A DNA stretch of 64,000 bases from Streptomyces sp. TRM68367. GTDB lineage: Bacteria; Actinomycetota; Actinomycetes; Streptomycetales; Streptomycetaceae. The stretch lies in NCBI RefSeq assembly GCF_014495685.1, contig NZ_JACTVI010000012.1, forward strand, positions 1 through 64,000, read 5' to 3'. Positions 7,771 to 16,756 of this stretch are shown one piece after another. A program made the position numbers and the translations under genes. Positions within the stretch are counted from its first letter, which is position 1; every line of letters starts with the position of its first letter. Under the pieces are notes generated by a model, which saw only the letters and a list, made by a program, of their open reading frames with translations, was not told where the DNA came from and made no database searches.

Positions 7771-9987
7771 ATGTCCGGAGACAGTGCCGCATCGGCGCCC
7801 GGGCGGTCCGGTGCCCGTGCCGGGCGGCCTGTCGGCCGGGGGACGGCCGTATCCCGCTGGGTGCGGTTCCTGGAGGGCCGGCTGCTGCTGCAGGGCGGAG
7901 TCCAGGGCAGCCCGGTGCTGCGCCTGCTCATGCGCTGGGTGCGCAGGCCGCTGCTGCCCGTCATGCGGCTGTGGCGGCGCAACATCCAGCTCAGGGTGGT
8001 CGTCACCACCCTGCTGATGTCGCTGGGTGTCGTCCTGCTGCTCGGCTTCGTGGTGATCGGGCAGGTGCGCAACGGCCTGCTGGACGCCAAGGTCAAGGCC
8101 TCGCAGAGCCAGGCCACCGGCGGGTTCGCGGTGGCCAAGCAGAACGCCGACGAGGCGGCGGCCGGCACCGACGACGATCCCTCGTCGGCCGTGGACGGCC
8201 GTACGTCGCAGAACGTCATCGAGTGGATGAGCAACCTCGTGTCGTCGCTGGCCAGCGGTGGCCAGGGCGCGTTCGACGTGGTGACGCTGCCCACGGGCGA
8301 CGACAGCGGTGGCGGGCGCGGACCGCGTGCCTCCGGGTTCGTCGACCCGTCGGCCAGCGTGCCCGAGGCTCTGCGCATGCGGATCAACACCAGCACCGAG
8401 GCGGTCCAGAGCTACACCCGCATCGTCTACAGCAACGGCCAGGAGTCCCAGCCCGGGCTGGTCATCGGCAAGCAGATCAACGACCCCAACGGCAACCCGT
8501 ACGAGCTGTACTACCTCTTCCCGCTCGCGCAGGAGGAGAAGTCGCTGAGCCTGGTCAAGGGCACGCTGGCCACCGCCGGGCTGTTCGTCGTCGTCCTGCT
8601 CGGGGCCATCGCGTGGCTGGTGGTGCGCCAGGTCGTCACGCCGGTGCGGATGGCCGCCAGCATCGCCGAGCGGCTGTCCGCGGGGCGGCTGCAGGAACGG
8701 ATGAAGGTAACCGGCGAGGACGACATCGCGCGGCTCGGCGAGGCCTTCAACAAGATGGCGCAGAACCTCCAGCAGAAGATCAGCCAGCTGGAGAACCTGT
8801 CGCGGATGCAGCGGCGGTTCGTCTCCGACGTCTCGCACGAGCTGCGCACCCCGCTGACGACCGTGCGGATGGCCGCCGACGTCATCCACGAGGCACGGGA
8901 GGACTTCGACCCGGTGACCGCGCGGTCGGCGGAGCTGCTCGCCGACCAGCTGGACCGGTTCGAGTCGCTGCTCGCGGACCTGCTGGAGATCAGCCGATTC
9001 GACGCGGGCGCGGCGGCGCTGGAGGCGGAGCCGATAGACCTGCGGGACGTCGTACGGCGCGTGGTGAGCGGGGCCGAGCCGCTCGCCGAGTGCAAGGGCA
9101 CGCAGATCAAGATCGTCGGAGACCAGCAGCCCGTCGTCGCCGAGGCCGACGCCCGGCGTGTGGAGCGCGTCCTGCGCAATCTCGTCGTCAACGCCGTCGA
9201 GCACGGCGAGGGCCGGGACGTCGTGGTCAAGCTGGCCGCGGCGGGCGGCGCGGTCGCGGTCGCGGTGCGCGACTACGGCGTCGGGCTCAAGCCCGGCGAG
9301 GCGGCTCGTGTCTTCAGCCGCTTCTGGCGGGCGGACCCGGCACGCGCGCGTACCACCGGCGGTACGGGCCTGGGGCTGTCCATCGCGCTGGAGGACGCCC
9401 GGCTGCACGGCGGCTGGCTGCAGGCGTGGGGCGAGCCGGGCGGCGGCTCGCAGTTCCGGCTGACGCTGCCGCGCACCGCGGACGAGGCGCTGCGGGGTTC
9501 GCCGATACCGCTGGAGCCGCCGGACTCGCGGCGCAACCGCGGACTGAGCGACGCCGGTCTGCCGCACGGCGGCGGGGAGAAGACCGCGACCGCCACCGTG
9601 CCCGCGCAGCAGACGGGCGGGCAGGTGCCCGCGATACCCGCGCGGGACGCCCGGGACTCGATGGTGCCCCGGCTGGCCGCGGTGCCGCCCACGGTCGACC
9701 CGACGGCGCTGCCCGGCAACGGCGCGCGCGTGGTGCCCCGCTCCGGCTCCGGGATCACCTCGGTCCCGCGCGGGCAGGACGTTCCGGCCCCGGCGCTCGC
9801 ACCGGCAGCGCGGGCCGACACCGTGAGCCGCCCGGGGACGGGGCCGGAGGGGACGCCCGACGAGGAGAACAGGCCGCAGGGCCAGGACCGGCGGAACGAG
9901 CCGCAGGGCTCCAACTGTCGGTTAGAACCGCCGGCGGACGCGGACAGACAAGCGGACGGGCAAGGGGAGGCATTTCGTGGGGGCTGA
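7771..9987 (+). CDS. mtrB: Sensor histidine kinase MtrB
   Basis: 738 residues. Two membrane helices (about residues 80-100 and 265-290) flank an extracytoplasmic sensor region; HAMP follows. The phosphoacceptor is His356 in SDVSHELRTPLTT, and the HATPase domain shows N-box RNLVVNAVEHG, VRDYGVGL and GTGLGLSIA. A Pro/Thr-rich tail of about 160 residues after the kinase core looks disordered and is longer than in mycobacterial MtrB. The start ATG lies one base after the mtrA stop. Confidence 0.95.
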   Translation: MSGDSAASAPGRSGARAGRPVGRGTAVSRWVRFLEGRLLLQGGVQGSPVLRLLMRWVRRPLLPVMRLWRRNIQLRVVVTTLLMSLGVVLLLGFVVIGQVRNGLLDAKVKASQSQATGGFAVAKQNADEAAAGTDDDPSSAVDGRTSQNVIEWMSNLVSSLASGGQGAFDVVTLPTGDDSGGGRGPRASGFVDPSASVPEALRMRINTSTEAVQSYTRIVYSNGQESQPGLVIGKQINDPNGNPYELYYLFPLAQEEKSLSLVKGTLATAGLFVVVLLGAIAWLVVRQVVTPVRMAASIAERLSAGRLQERMKVTGEDDIARLGEAFNKMAQNLQQKISQLENLSRMQRRFVSDVSHELRTPLTTVRMAADVIHEAREDFDPVTARSAELLADQLDRFESLLADLLEISRFDAGAAALEAEPIDLRDVVRRVVSGAEPLAECKGTQIKIVGDQQPVVAEADARRVERVLRNLVVNAVEHGEGRDVVVKLAAAGGAVAVAVRDYGVGLKPGEAARVFSRFWRADPARARTTGGTGLGLSIALEDARLHGGWLQAWGEPGGGSQFRLTLPRTADEALRGSPIPLEPPDSRRNRGLSDAGLPHGGGEKTATATVPAQQTGGQVPAIPARDARDSMVPRLAAVPPTVDPTALPGNGARVVPRSGSGITSVPRGQDVPAPALAPAARADTVSRPGTGPEGTPDEENRPQGQDRRNEPQGSNCRLEPPADADRQADGQGEAFRGG

Positions 9988-11812
9988 CCGCAAGGGCGGC
10001 GGCCGGCGGTCGCGGGCGCACGCGATGGCGTACGCCGCCTGCGGTGTCGTACTGCTGGCTGGGTGTGCCTCGATGCCCGACAGCGGGGATCTGCGGGGCG
10101 TCGAGTCCACGCCGCGCCAGGACTCGCAGGTACGGGTGTTCGCCGTGCCGCCGCGCGACGACGCCTCGTACACCGACATCGTGCAGGGCTTTCTTGAGGC
10201 GCTGACCAGCGACGAACCGGACTACAAGACGGCGCGCATGTACCTCACCGACAAGGCGGCGCGGACCTGGCGGCCGAAGCAGTCCACCACGGTGCTGGTG
10301 GACGGCCCGGGGTTGCGGGCGGGCAGCCCGGCCGACCGGGAGGACGTCGGCGAGTACTCGTACCTGCTGACCGGCACCAAGGTCGCCACGGTGAACGCGC
10401 AGCAGGCGTACACGCCCGCCAGCGGGTCGTACAACGAGTCGGTGCACCTCACGCGGAACCCGAAGAACGGGCAGTGGCGGATCGACTCGGTGCCGCAGGG
10501 CGTCGTGATGGGGAAGTCGGACTTCCAGCGCAACTACATGTCCGTCAACAAGTACTACTTCGCCACGAACAGCGAGTCGGTCGCCACCGGCGGGCAGCCG
10601 ATGGCCGTCGCCGATCCCGTCTACGTGCGCAGGCGTGTCGATCCCATGACCCAGACCGTGCGTTCCCTCCTCGATGGGCCCACGAGCTGGCTGCGCCCCG
10701 TGGTCCGGTCGAGCTTCCCGACCGGTACGGCGCTGGAGAAGGACGCCGCCCCGCTGACGCCCGACGACCGCAACAGACTGACCGTGCCGCTGAACGACCG
10801 GGCCGCCAAGGCCGGTACGGGCATCTGCGAGGAGATGGCCGCCCAGCTGCTGTTCACGCTGCGCAGTCTCGCTCCTTCGATGGACGAGGTCGCGCTGCGG
10901 ACGGGCCGGGCGGAGCTGTGCTCGCTCACCGAGGAGCGGGCCGAGGCGGTGGCCATGCGCGGTGCGTCACAGCACCCGGACTACCTGTACTTCGTCGACG
11001 GCAAACACCGGCTCGTACGGCTCGGCACCGGCAGCAGCGCCACGCGCATCGAACCGGTGCCGGGGGCGCTGGGCGAGGGCGGCACGGCACTGCGCTCGGT
11101 GGCGGTGTCGTACGACGAGCGTTCCGCGGCCGGCGTCACCCTCGACAGCAAGTCGCTGTACGTCGGCTCGCTGGAGTCGGGCGGGACGCTCGGGAAGGCC
11201 GTGGTGCACAGCGGCGGCAAGGCCGAGGAGGACCGGCTGACGACGCCCAGCTGGGACGCTCGCGGCGACTTGTGGGTGGCCGACCGGAATCCCGCCGACC
11301 CCCGGCTGCTCATGCTGGAGGACGGCTCCGGCGAGCCGCTGGAGGTGGCGACGCCGGGGCTCGACGGGCGGGTCCAGGCCGTACGGGTGGCCGCCGACGG
11401 GGTGCGGATCGCGCTCGTCGTGGAGAAGAACGGCAGGCAGTCCCTGCTCATCGGGCGGGCCGAGCGGGTTGAGGAGACGGGCGGGCGCCTCGACGTCACA
11501 GTCCGTGAACTGCGTTCCGTAACACCGGAGTTGGAGGAGGTCAAAGCCATATCGTGGGCCGGTGATAGTCGGCTCGTCGTGGTTGGGCGCTCGCCCGGTG
11601 GTGTGGAGCAAATGCAGTACATGCAGTGCGACGGTTCGATGTCCGAGTCGGGATCCTTGCCCAGCCTCACAGAGGTGAAGAGCGTCGCTGCCTCCGAGAG
11701 CAGCGACCTCCCGCTCTTGGCTGCCTCAAAGGAAGGGGTTCTGCGGCTGTCCGGGGGGAGGGGCTGGAAAACGGTGCACGAGACGGGTACAGCTGTGGTC
11801 TATCCCGGCTGA
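9977..11812 (+). CDS. lpqB: Lipoprotein LpqB
   Basis: 611 residues starting at a GTG that overlaps mtrB by 11 bases. The N-terminus has basic residues, a hydrophobic stretch and lipobox LLAGC with the lipid-modified cysteine at Cys30. A GerMN-like domain follows (about residues 200-320), then a beta-propeller-like LpqB C-terminal part. LpqB binds the MtrB sensor domain and modulates MtrAB signalling; operon position supports this. A strong inverted repeat follows the stop. Confidence 0.95.
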   Translation: MGADRKGGGRRSRAHAMAYAACGVVLLAGCASMPDSGDLRGVESTPRQDSQVRVFAVPPRDDASYTDIVQGFLEALTSDEPDYKTARMYLTDKAARTWRPKQSTTVLVDGPGLRAGSPADREDVGEYSYLLTGTKVATVNAQQAYTPASGSYNESVHLTRNPKNGQWRIDSVPQGVVMGKSDFQRNYMSVNKYYFATNSESVATGGQPMAVADPVYVRRRVDPMTQTVRSLLDGPTSWLRPVVRSSFPTGTALEKDAAPLTPDDRNRLTVPLNDRAAKAGTGICEEMAAQLLFTLRSLAPSMDEVALRTGRAELCSLTEERAEAVAMRGASQHPDYLYFVDGKHRLVRLGTGSSATRIEPVPGALGEGGTALRSVAVSYDERSAAGVTLDSKSLYVGSLESGGTLGKAVVHSGGKAEEDRLTTPSWDARGDLWVADRNPADPRLLMLEDGSGEPLEVATPGLDGRVQAVRVAADGVRIALVVEKNGRQSLLIGRAERVEETGGRLDVTVRELRSVTPELEEVKAISWAGDSRLVVVGRSPGGVEQMQYMQCDGSMSESGSLPSLTEVKSVAASESSDLPLLAASKEGVLRLSGGRGWKTVHETGTAVVYPG

Positions 11813-11814
11813 CG

Positions 11815-11870
11815 ATATCGCCGTTCTGTCTGGACCTCACCTGGGCGATGCGGGGACAGAACGGCGATAT
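11815..11870. terminator. 16-bp inverted repeat between lpqB and the SapA-like gene
   Basis: Perfect arms ATATCGCCGTTCTGTC (11815-11830) and its complement (11855-11870) with a 24-nt loop, between two convergent genes. It is probably a bidirectional transcription terminator, though it lacks a T tract and the loop is long. Confidence 0.7.
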
Positions 11871-11899
11871 GCACTTGCACGCGCTTCCGGGAGCGGAGG

Positions 11900-12331
11900 T
11901 CACCCGCAGTGACTGTTGTCCTCGCCGTCGTAGATGCCGTGGAAGCCGCCGTACCAGTCGACGCACTGCCCAGCGGAGTTCGTCAGGGTGTAGACCGGAC
12001 CGGCGTAGTGATAATAGTCACCGCTGTCTATGTCCCAGGCGCCCCCAGAGACTCGGATCGCCGCCTTCATGTCGACCTTGTAGTCCGTGCGGAACTGGAT
12101 CGTCACGGCACAGTTCTTGCGGCCGTTGTAGGTCAGGTAGACCGTGGCGCTGTCTGACCCGCCGAACAGGGAGATGTTCTTGTAGTCGATCACCGAATAC
12201 CCGGACCCGCACGCACCGTTGTACGGGACGATGCCGCCTGCGGCACTAGCAGGTGTTGCAAGAGCCAGGGAAGCTGCGGTCAGCATCGTTGTGGATGCTG
12301 TGACGGCTAGGATCTTTCTTCTTTTGTTCAC
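11900..12331 (-). CDS. Small secreted protein, spore-associated protein A-like
   Basis: 143 residues with a Sec signal peptide (MNKRRKILAV, hydrophobic core, cleavage after ATPASA at about residue 30). The mature part is about 113 residues with four cysteines (CGSGY, KNC, GQC, SHC) and a central VYLTYNGRKNCAVTI resembling SapA-type spore-associated proteins of Streptomyces; that family has no defined enzymatic role. Start is a GTG at 12331 with no clear ribosome-binding site. Base composition looks lower in GC than its neighbours. It sits between lpqB and comF, normally close neighbours, so it may be a later insertion. Confidence 0.75.
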   Translation of the reverse strand: MNKRRKILAVTASTTMLTAASLALATPASAAGGIVPYNGACGSGYSVIDYKNISLFGGSDSATVYLTYNGRKNCAVTIQFRTDYKVDMKAAIRVSGGAWDIDSGDYYHYAGPVYTLTNSAGQCVDWYGGFHGIYDGEDNSHCG

Positions 12332-12444
12332 GGCGTGATCTTATGCATCAATCGAACACATGTCCATGACAGTCGCGTTCGATTGGCGTCCTTGAGTTTT
12401 CCACAGGGGTGGCCGGTCGGCAACGGCGTTGGCACAGTGGGGCC

Positions 12445-13302
12445 ATGCGGGGGTGGTGGCGGGACCTCACCGACCTGGTGCTGCCGGCCGAGTGCGGAGG
12501 CTGCGGGACGCCTCGTACGGTGCTCTGCACACAGTGCCGTGTCGTCCTGAGCGGAGCCGCACCGCGCCGGGTGCGGCCGGTGCCGGAGCCGCCCGGGCTG
12601 CCGGCCGTGCACGCGGCTGCACCGTACGCGGACGAGGTGCGGGCGATGCTGCTCGCCCACAAGGAACGCGGTGCGCTCGCGCTCGCCGGGCCGCTCGGCA
12701 CGGCCCTGGCGGATGCGGTGCGGGCGGGACTGCGGGAGGCGACGGCCCGGGCCGGGGCGGGTCGGGTGCCGGATCCGGGTGGCCGGGCCGTGCTGCTCGT
12801 TCCCGTGCCGTCCGCGCCTGGTGCGGTGCGTGCGCGGGGGCACGATCCGGTGCGGCGGATCGCGCTCGCGGCGGCCGGGCAGCTGCGGCGGGCCGGGACG
12901 CCGGCCCGGGTGGTCGCCGTACTGCGGCAGCGGCGTGCCGTGGCTGACCAGGCGGGGCTCGACTCCCGGCAGCGGCTGGAGAACCTCGCGGGCGCGCTGG
13001 AGGCGGTCCCCGGCGGTGGCCGGCTGCTGAGCGGCGGACCGGTCGTGCTGGTCGACGACCTGATGACGACGGGTGCGTCCCTGGCGGAGGCGGTGCGTGC
13101 GGTGCGGGCGGCGACGGCCGTGTACGCGGCGGTGGCATGGGAAGGAAGAGGGCTACGGGGCAGTGGAACAGCGCGAGAGAGGGCGGACCGGATGCCCGTC
13201 GCCGGAGTGGCGGGCGTGCGCGGAGCCGGCGGCGCCGGTGACGTGGTCAGTGCGGCTGTGATCGCGGCATCGCCGGATTCCTTCGAAATAAATCGGAACT
13301 GA
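12445..13302 (+). CDS. comF: ComF-family phosphoribosyltransferase-like protein
   Basis: 285 residues. The N-terminus carries a zinc-ribbon with CGGCGTPRTVLCTQC. The C-terminal half is a type I phosphoribosyltransferase fold with the PRPP-binding loop VLVDDLMTTGASLAEA and the RGHDPVRRIA motif. ComF proteins are linked to DNA uptake in competent bacteria; in Streptomyces the function is unknown. ATG 12445 was preferred to an upstream GTG (12409) because family similarity begins there. The gene lies upstream of hpf, as in other Streptomyces. Confidence 0.85.
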   Translation: MRGWWRDLTDLVLPAECGGCGTPRTVLCTQCRVVLSGAAPRRVRPVPEPPGLPAVHAAAPYADEVRAMLLAHKERGALALAGPLGTALADAVRAGLREATARAGAGRVPDPGGRAVLLVPVPSAPGAVRARGHDPVRRIALAAAGQLRRAGTPARVVAVLRQRRAVADQAGLDSRQRLENLAGALEAVPGGGRLLSGGPVVLVDDLMTTGASLAEAVRAVRAATAVYAAVAWEGRGLRGSGTARERADRMPVAGVAGVRGAGGAGDVVSAAVIAASPDSFEINRN

Positions 13303-13612
13303 CTGAGAACTTGCATCGTTGCAGGTGATGAGAGGGTCATTCACCTGAACGGAGGTACGCCGCAGTAGAGGGTGACGACATCCGTCCGGGCGAGATATGT
13401 TCGGTTGTGAGGGAAAGCCGCAGGCCACACCTCTCATATCCGAACGCCGTGTTGCGGGCTTTTCGCAAACAGCCGCGCCGGTGGAATGGAGATCTTGCCC
13501 GCGGGGGAGGAGGTGGAAGTCACCGAGTCCGAGGTTCCGGGGCTCACCGGAGCCTGGTGCAAAAGGGAGATGCTCCGCAGCGCAGCGGAGCGATCCGGGA
13601 ACGGAGTTCTGC
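13303..13612. other. Intergenic leader of hpf
   Basis: The 310 bases between comF and hpf hold no convincing coding sequence. They contain a purine-rich stretch (GGGGGAGGAGGTGGAAG, about 13503-13520) and, just before the hpf start, the hairpin GCTCCGC-6 nt-GCGGAGC at 13572-13591. The length suggests an independent promoter and a long 5' leader, but no clear -35/-10 pair was assigned. Confidence 0.5.
13572..13591 (+). promoter_or_regulatory. Hairpin just upstream of hpf
   Basis: GCTCCGC-AGCGCA-GCGGAGC forms a 7-bp GC-rich stem with a 6-nt loop ending 21 bases before the hpf GTG. It could influence translation of hpf or be a dispersed short palindrome; there is no T tract for termination. Confidence 0.4.
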
Positions 13613-14302
13613 GTGGACATCGTCGTCAAGGGCCGCAAGACCGAGGTGCCCGAGCGGTTCCGGAAGCACGTGGCCGAGAAGCTGAAGCTGGAGAAGATCC
13701 AGAAGCTCGATGGCAAGGTGATCAGCCTCGACGTCGAGGTGTCCAAGGAGCCCAACCCCCGACAGGCGGACCGCAGTGACCGAGTGGAGATCACGCTCCG
13801 CTCCCGCGGTCCGGTGATCCGGGCGGAGGCAGCGGCGAGCGACCCGTACGCAGCGCTCGACCTGGCGGCGGAGAAGTTGGGCGCACGGCTGCGCAAGCAA
13901 CACGACAAGCGCTTCTCCCGGCGCGGCGCGCGCCGCCGCACGGCCGCTGAGGTCCCCGACCACGTCCCGGACGCCGCCACGCTCAACGGGACCGGCGCCG
14001 TCCGCGAGCCGGAGCCGAGCGGTGTACCCACCAAGAAGATCGGCACGCTGGAAGTGCTGGGTGACGGCCCCCTCGTCGTCCGCGAGAAGACCCACGTCGC
14101 TGCCCCGATGACCCTCGACCAGGCGCTCTACGAGATGGAACTGGTCGGGCACGACTTCTACCTGTTCATCGACTCCGAGACCAAGGAACCCAGTGTCGTC
14201 TACCGGCGGCACGCGTACGACTACGGCGTGATCCACCTCAGTACCGACACCATGGTCACCCAGGCACACACACCCGAGGCGGGCGACACGATCGGCGGCT
14301 GA
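13613..14302 (+). CDS. hpf: Ribosome hibernation-promoting factor, long form
   Basis: 229 residues from a GTG. The N-terminal RaiA/YfiA domain (about residues 1-110; MDIVVKGRKTEVPERFRKHV and DPYAALDLAAEKLGARLRK) binds the 30S decoding region. A flexible linker leads to the C-terminal dimerisation domain (about 165-229; TLDQALYEMELVGHDFYLF and VVYRRHAYDYGVIHL), so this is the long HPF that makes 100S ribosome dimers in dormancy or stress. The longer open frame upstream of 13613 is not conserved-looking. A hairpin lies in its leader. Confidence 0.95.
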   Translation: MDIVVKGRKTEVPERFRKHVAEKLKLEKIQKLDGKVISLDVEVSKEPNPRQADRSDRVEITLRSRGPVIRAEAAASDPYAALDLAAEKLGARLRKQHDKRFSRRGARRRTAAEVPDHVPDAATLNGTGAVREPEPSGVPTKKIGTLEVLGDGPLVVREKTHVAAPMTLDQALYEMELVGHDFYLFIDSETKEPSVVYRRHAYDYGVIHLSTDTMVTQAHTPEAGDTIGG

Positions 14303-14325
14303 CCGCGCCGGGTGACAGCTGAGCC

Positions 14326-14362
14326 GGTGCCCCTGGAGCGCGTGTGCGCCCCCAGGGGCACC
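14326..14362 (+). terminator. Terminator after hpf
   Basis: GGTGCCCCTGG (14326-14336) pairs perfectly with CCAGGGGCACC (14352-14362) 24 bases after the hpf stop. The stem is GC-rich with a 15-nt loop and no long T run, as is common in Streptomyces. Confidence 0.75.
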
Positions 14363-14507
14363 CCTGTGCGACCACTTCGCGCCCCGCTCTGTCACCCCGC
14401 TGTCGCCCGGGCATGAAATCATGGCCGCAACGGCTCAAGCGGTGGGCCGTTGCCTTGGGTTGGCGATGGCTCAGGACCACAGGCCAAAGCCTTCAGGGGG
14501 AGGAACG

Positions 14508-15257
14508 ATGGCGGACAGCTTCGGACCGATGCGGGACGAGGATGCCGACGACGGCGTCGTCGGCATGGGCCCGGACGAGGGCAGCACTCCACGCAAGGAG
14601 CCGATCAGAGTCCTGGTGGTGGACGACCACGCCCTGTTCCGCCGTGGCCTGGAGATCGTGCTGGCCGCCGAGGAGGACATCCAGGTCATCGGGGAGGCCG
14701 GGGACGGCGCCGAGGCCGTGGAGAAGGCCGCCGACCTGCTGCCCGACATCGTGCTGATGGACGTACGGATGCCCAAGCGGGGCGGGATCGAGGCGTGCAC
14801 CTCCATCAAGGAGGTGGCACCCAGCGCCAAGATCATCATGCTGACGATCAGCGACGAGGAAGCCGACCTGTACGACGCGATCAAGGCGGGCGCGACCGGC
14901 TATCTCCTCAAGGAGATCTCCACGGACGAGGTGGCCACCGCGATCCGCGCGGTCGCCGACGGGCAGTCGCAGATCAGTCCCTCCATGGCGTCGAAGCTGC
15001 TCACCGAGTTCAAGTCGATGATCCAGCGGACCGACGAGCGCCGGCTCGTGCCCGCACCGCGGCTGACGGACCGTGAGCTTGAGGTCCTCAAGCTCGTCGC
15101 CACGGGGATGAACAACCGGGACATCGCCAAGGAGTTGTTCATCTCCGAGAACACCGTGAAGAACCATGTACGCAACATCCTGGAGAAGCTGCAACTGCAC
15201 TCCAGGATGGAGGCCGTGGTCTACGCGATGCGGGAGAAGATCCTGGAGATCCGCTGA
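14508..15257 (+). CDS. Orphan LuxR/NarL-family response regulator
   Basis: 249 residues from an ATG preceded by GGGGGAGGA. An acidic 35-residue N-terminal extension precedes the receiver domain (IRVLVVDDHALFRRGLE; phosphoacceptor Asp85 in IVLMDVRMPK; LTISDEE; YLLKEIS). The LuxR helix-turn-helix is at the C-terminus (LTDRELEVLKLVATGMNNR and TVKNHVRNILEKL). No histidine kinase is adjacent, so its partner is encoded elsewhere or it works without one. It is convergent with the next gene, 30 bases away. Confidence 0.93.
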   Translation: MADSFGPMRDEDADDGVVGMGPDEGSTPRKEPIRVLVVDDHALFRRGLEIVLAAEEDIQVIGEAGDGAEAVEKAADLLPDIVLMDVRMPKRGGIEACTSIKEVAPSAKIIMLTISDEEADLYDAIKAGATGYLLKEISTDEVATAIRAVADGQSQISPSMASKLLTEFKSMIQRTDERRLVPAPRLTDRELEVLKLVATGMNNRDIAKELFISENTVKNHVRNILEKLQLHSRMEAVVYAMREKILEIR

Positions 15258-15287
15258 GGGCCCGGCGGTCCGCCAGCGGAGTGACGC

Positions 15288-16487
15288 TCAGGCGAGTATG
15301 CGGGTGATTTCCTTCACGAGGGGCTCGCGGTGCTCCGGGGCGTCCACCCGTTCCACGCGTACGTCCGTGCAGTTCACCCAGGTCGCTGCCTCGACGAGCG
15401 CCTGTGCGACCGACGGGACTGCCTTCGGGCCGTCCAGAGTGACCTGCCTGGCCACCAGCGTGTGGCCCTCGCGGGCCGGGTCGACGCGGCCGACGAGGTG
15501 GCCGCCGGCCAGGACCGGCATCGCGAAGTAGCCGTGCACCCGCTTGTGCTTGGGGACGTAGGCCTCCAGGCGGTGGGTGAAGCCGAAGATCCGCTCCGTG
15601 CGTGCCCGTTCCCAGATCAGGGAGTCGAAGGGGGACAGGAGCGTGGTGCGGTGGCGGCCGCGGGGCGGGGTCTGCAGGGCCGCGGGGTCGGCCCAGGCCG
15701 GCTTACCCCAGCCCTCGACCGTGACCGGGACCAGGCCCGAGTCGGCGATCACCGCGTCGACCTGTTCGGCCTTGAGGCGGTGGTAGTCGGCGATGTCCGC
15801 GCGGGTGCCGACGCCGAGGGACTGGCCCGCGAGACGGACCAGGCGGCGCAGGCATTCGGTGTCGTCCGGCTCGTCGTGCAGGAGGGTGTCCGGGACGGCG
15901 CGTTCGGCGAGGTCGTACACGCGTTTCCAGCCGCGGCGCTCCACGCAGACCACTTCGCCGTACATCAGGGCGCGTTCGACGGCGACCTTGGTGCCGGACC
16001 AGTCCCACCAGTCGTTAGTCTTCTTCGCCCCGCCCAGTTCGGTTGCCGTGAGGGGGCCTTCGGAGCGGAGCTGTTTGATGACCTGGTCGTAGGCGCCGTC
16101 GGGGAGTTCGTGGTTCCAGTGAGGGCGGTTGCGGTAGGCGCGGCGGCGGAAGGCGAAGTGGGGCCACTCCTCGATGGGGAGGATGCAGGCGGCGTGGGAC
16201 CAGTACTCGAAGGCGTGGGGTCGTGCCGAAGGCGCGCCAGAAGATGCAGCTTTCCAGTAGGCGTGTTCTACGGTCTTGCGGCCTATCGCGCCGAGGCGGG
16301 CGTACGGGACGAGTTCGTGGGAGCGGGCGAGGACCGAGATCGTGTCGAGCTGGACCGCGCCGAGGTGACGGAGGATGCCGCGGGTGCCTGAGCGGCGGTT
16401 GGGGGCGCCGAGGAAGCCCTGGGCTCGTAGGGCGATGCGGCGGGCGTCGTCTGCGGTGAGGGTGGTGGTGGGGCGCGGGGTCGTCAT
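15288..16487 (-). CDS. YcaQ/AlkX-type DNA glycosylase, winged-helix protein
   Basis: 399 residues of the HTH_42 (YcaQ/AlkZ) superfamily. The fold uses tandem winged helices to open DNA and excise alkylated bases or unhook crosslinks. Residues 46-48 read QLD within GAVQLDTISVLARSHE, the Q-hydrophobic-D pair typical of the YcaQ (AlkX) branch rather than the QxQ of AlkZ. LLSPFDSLIWERARTERIFGF near the C-terminus is also typical. ATG 16487 is chosen; the longer upstream frame is non-coding-like. The substrate is inferred from family only. Confidence 0.88.
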   Translation of the reverse strand: MTTPRPTTTLTADDARRIALRAQGFLGAPNRRSGTRGILRHLGAVQLDTISVLARSHELVPYARLGAIGRKTVEHAYWKAASSGAPSARPHAFEYWSHAACILPIEEWPHFAFRRRAYRNRPHWNHELPDGAYDQVIKQLRSEGPLTATELGGAKKTNDWWDWSGTKVAVERALMYGEVVCVERRGWKRVYDLAERAVPDTLLHDEPDDTECLRRLVRLAGQSLGVGTRADIADYHRLKAEQVDAVIADSGLVPVTVEGWGKPAWADPAALQTPPRGRHRTTLLSPFDSLIWERARTERIFGFTHRLEAYVPKHKRVHGYFAMPVLAGGHLVGRVDPAREGHTLVARQVTLDGPKAVPSVAQALVEAATWVNCTDVRVERVDAPEHREPLVKEITRILA

Positions 16488-16612
16488 GGATCCGCACCAT
16501 AGGGGGTGGCACTGACAGCGGGCGTTGAGCGGTGTTTGGGGTGACCGTTGGCTGGTGCGGGCCCGGGATAAGTGTCGTTTGCCTGCGCTGGCGGGGTGCC
16601 GCTGCGCCCACT

Positions 16613-16663
16613 CGTGCCGCCCTGGGGGTACCTCCCAGGCCCTTGAGGCACTGGGGGAGGCAC
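16613..16663. repeat. Dispersed palindromic repeat, Streptomyces type
   Basis: Within the 269-bp gap between two minus-strand genes, CCTCCCAG (16631-16638) pairs with CTGGGGGAGG (16651-16660), flanked by GTGCC and GGCAC. This GGGGGTACCTCCCAG ... CTGGGGGAGGCAC arrangement resembles a palindrome often found between genes in Streptomyces genomes. It may act as a terminator for the upstream GNAT gene. Confidence 0.5.
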
Positions 16664-16756
16664 GCATGCCCGCAGCTACGACGACGGCTGCGCTCTGCGT
16701 TGGGCACGACTGCCGCGGCTTGCGGCATGGCTGGACGCCGTTGGCGAGTGGGGTGT

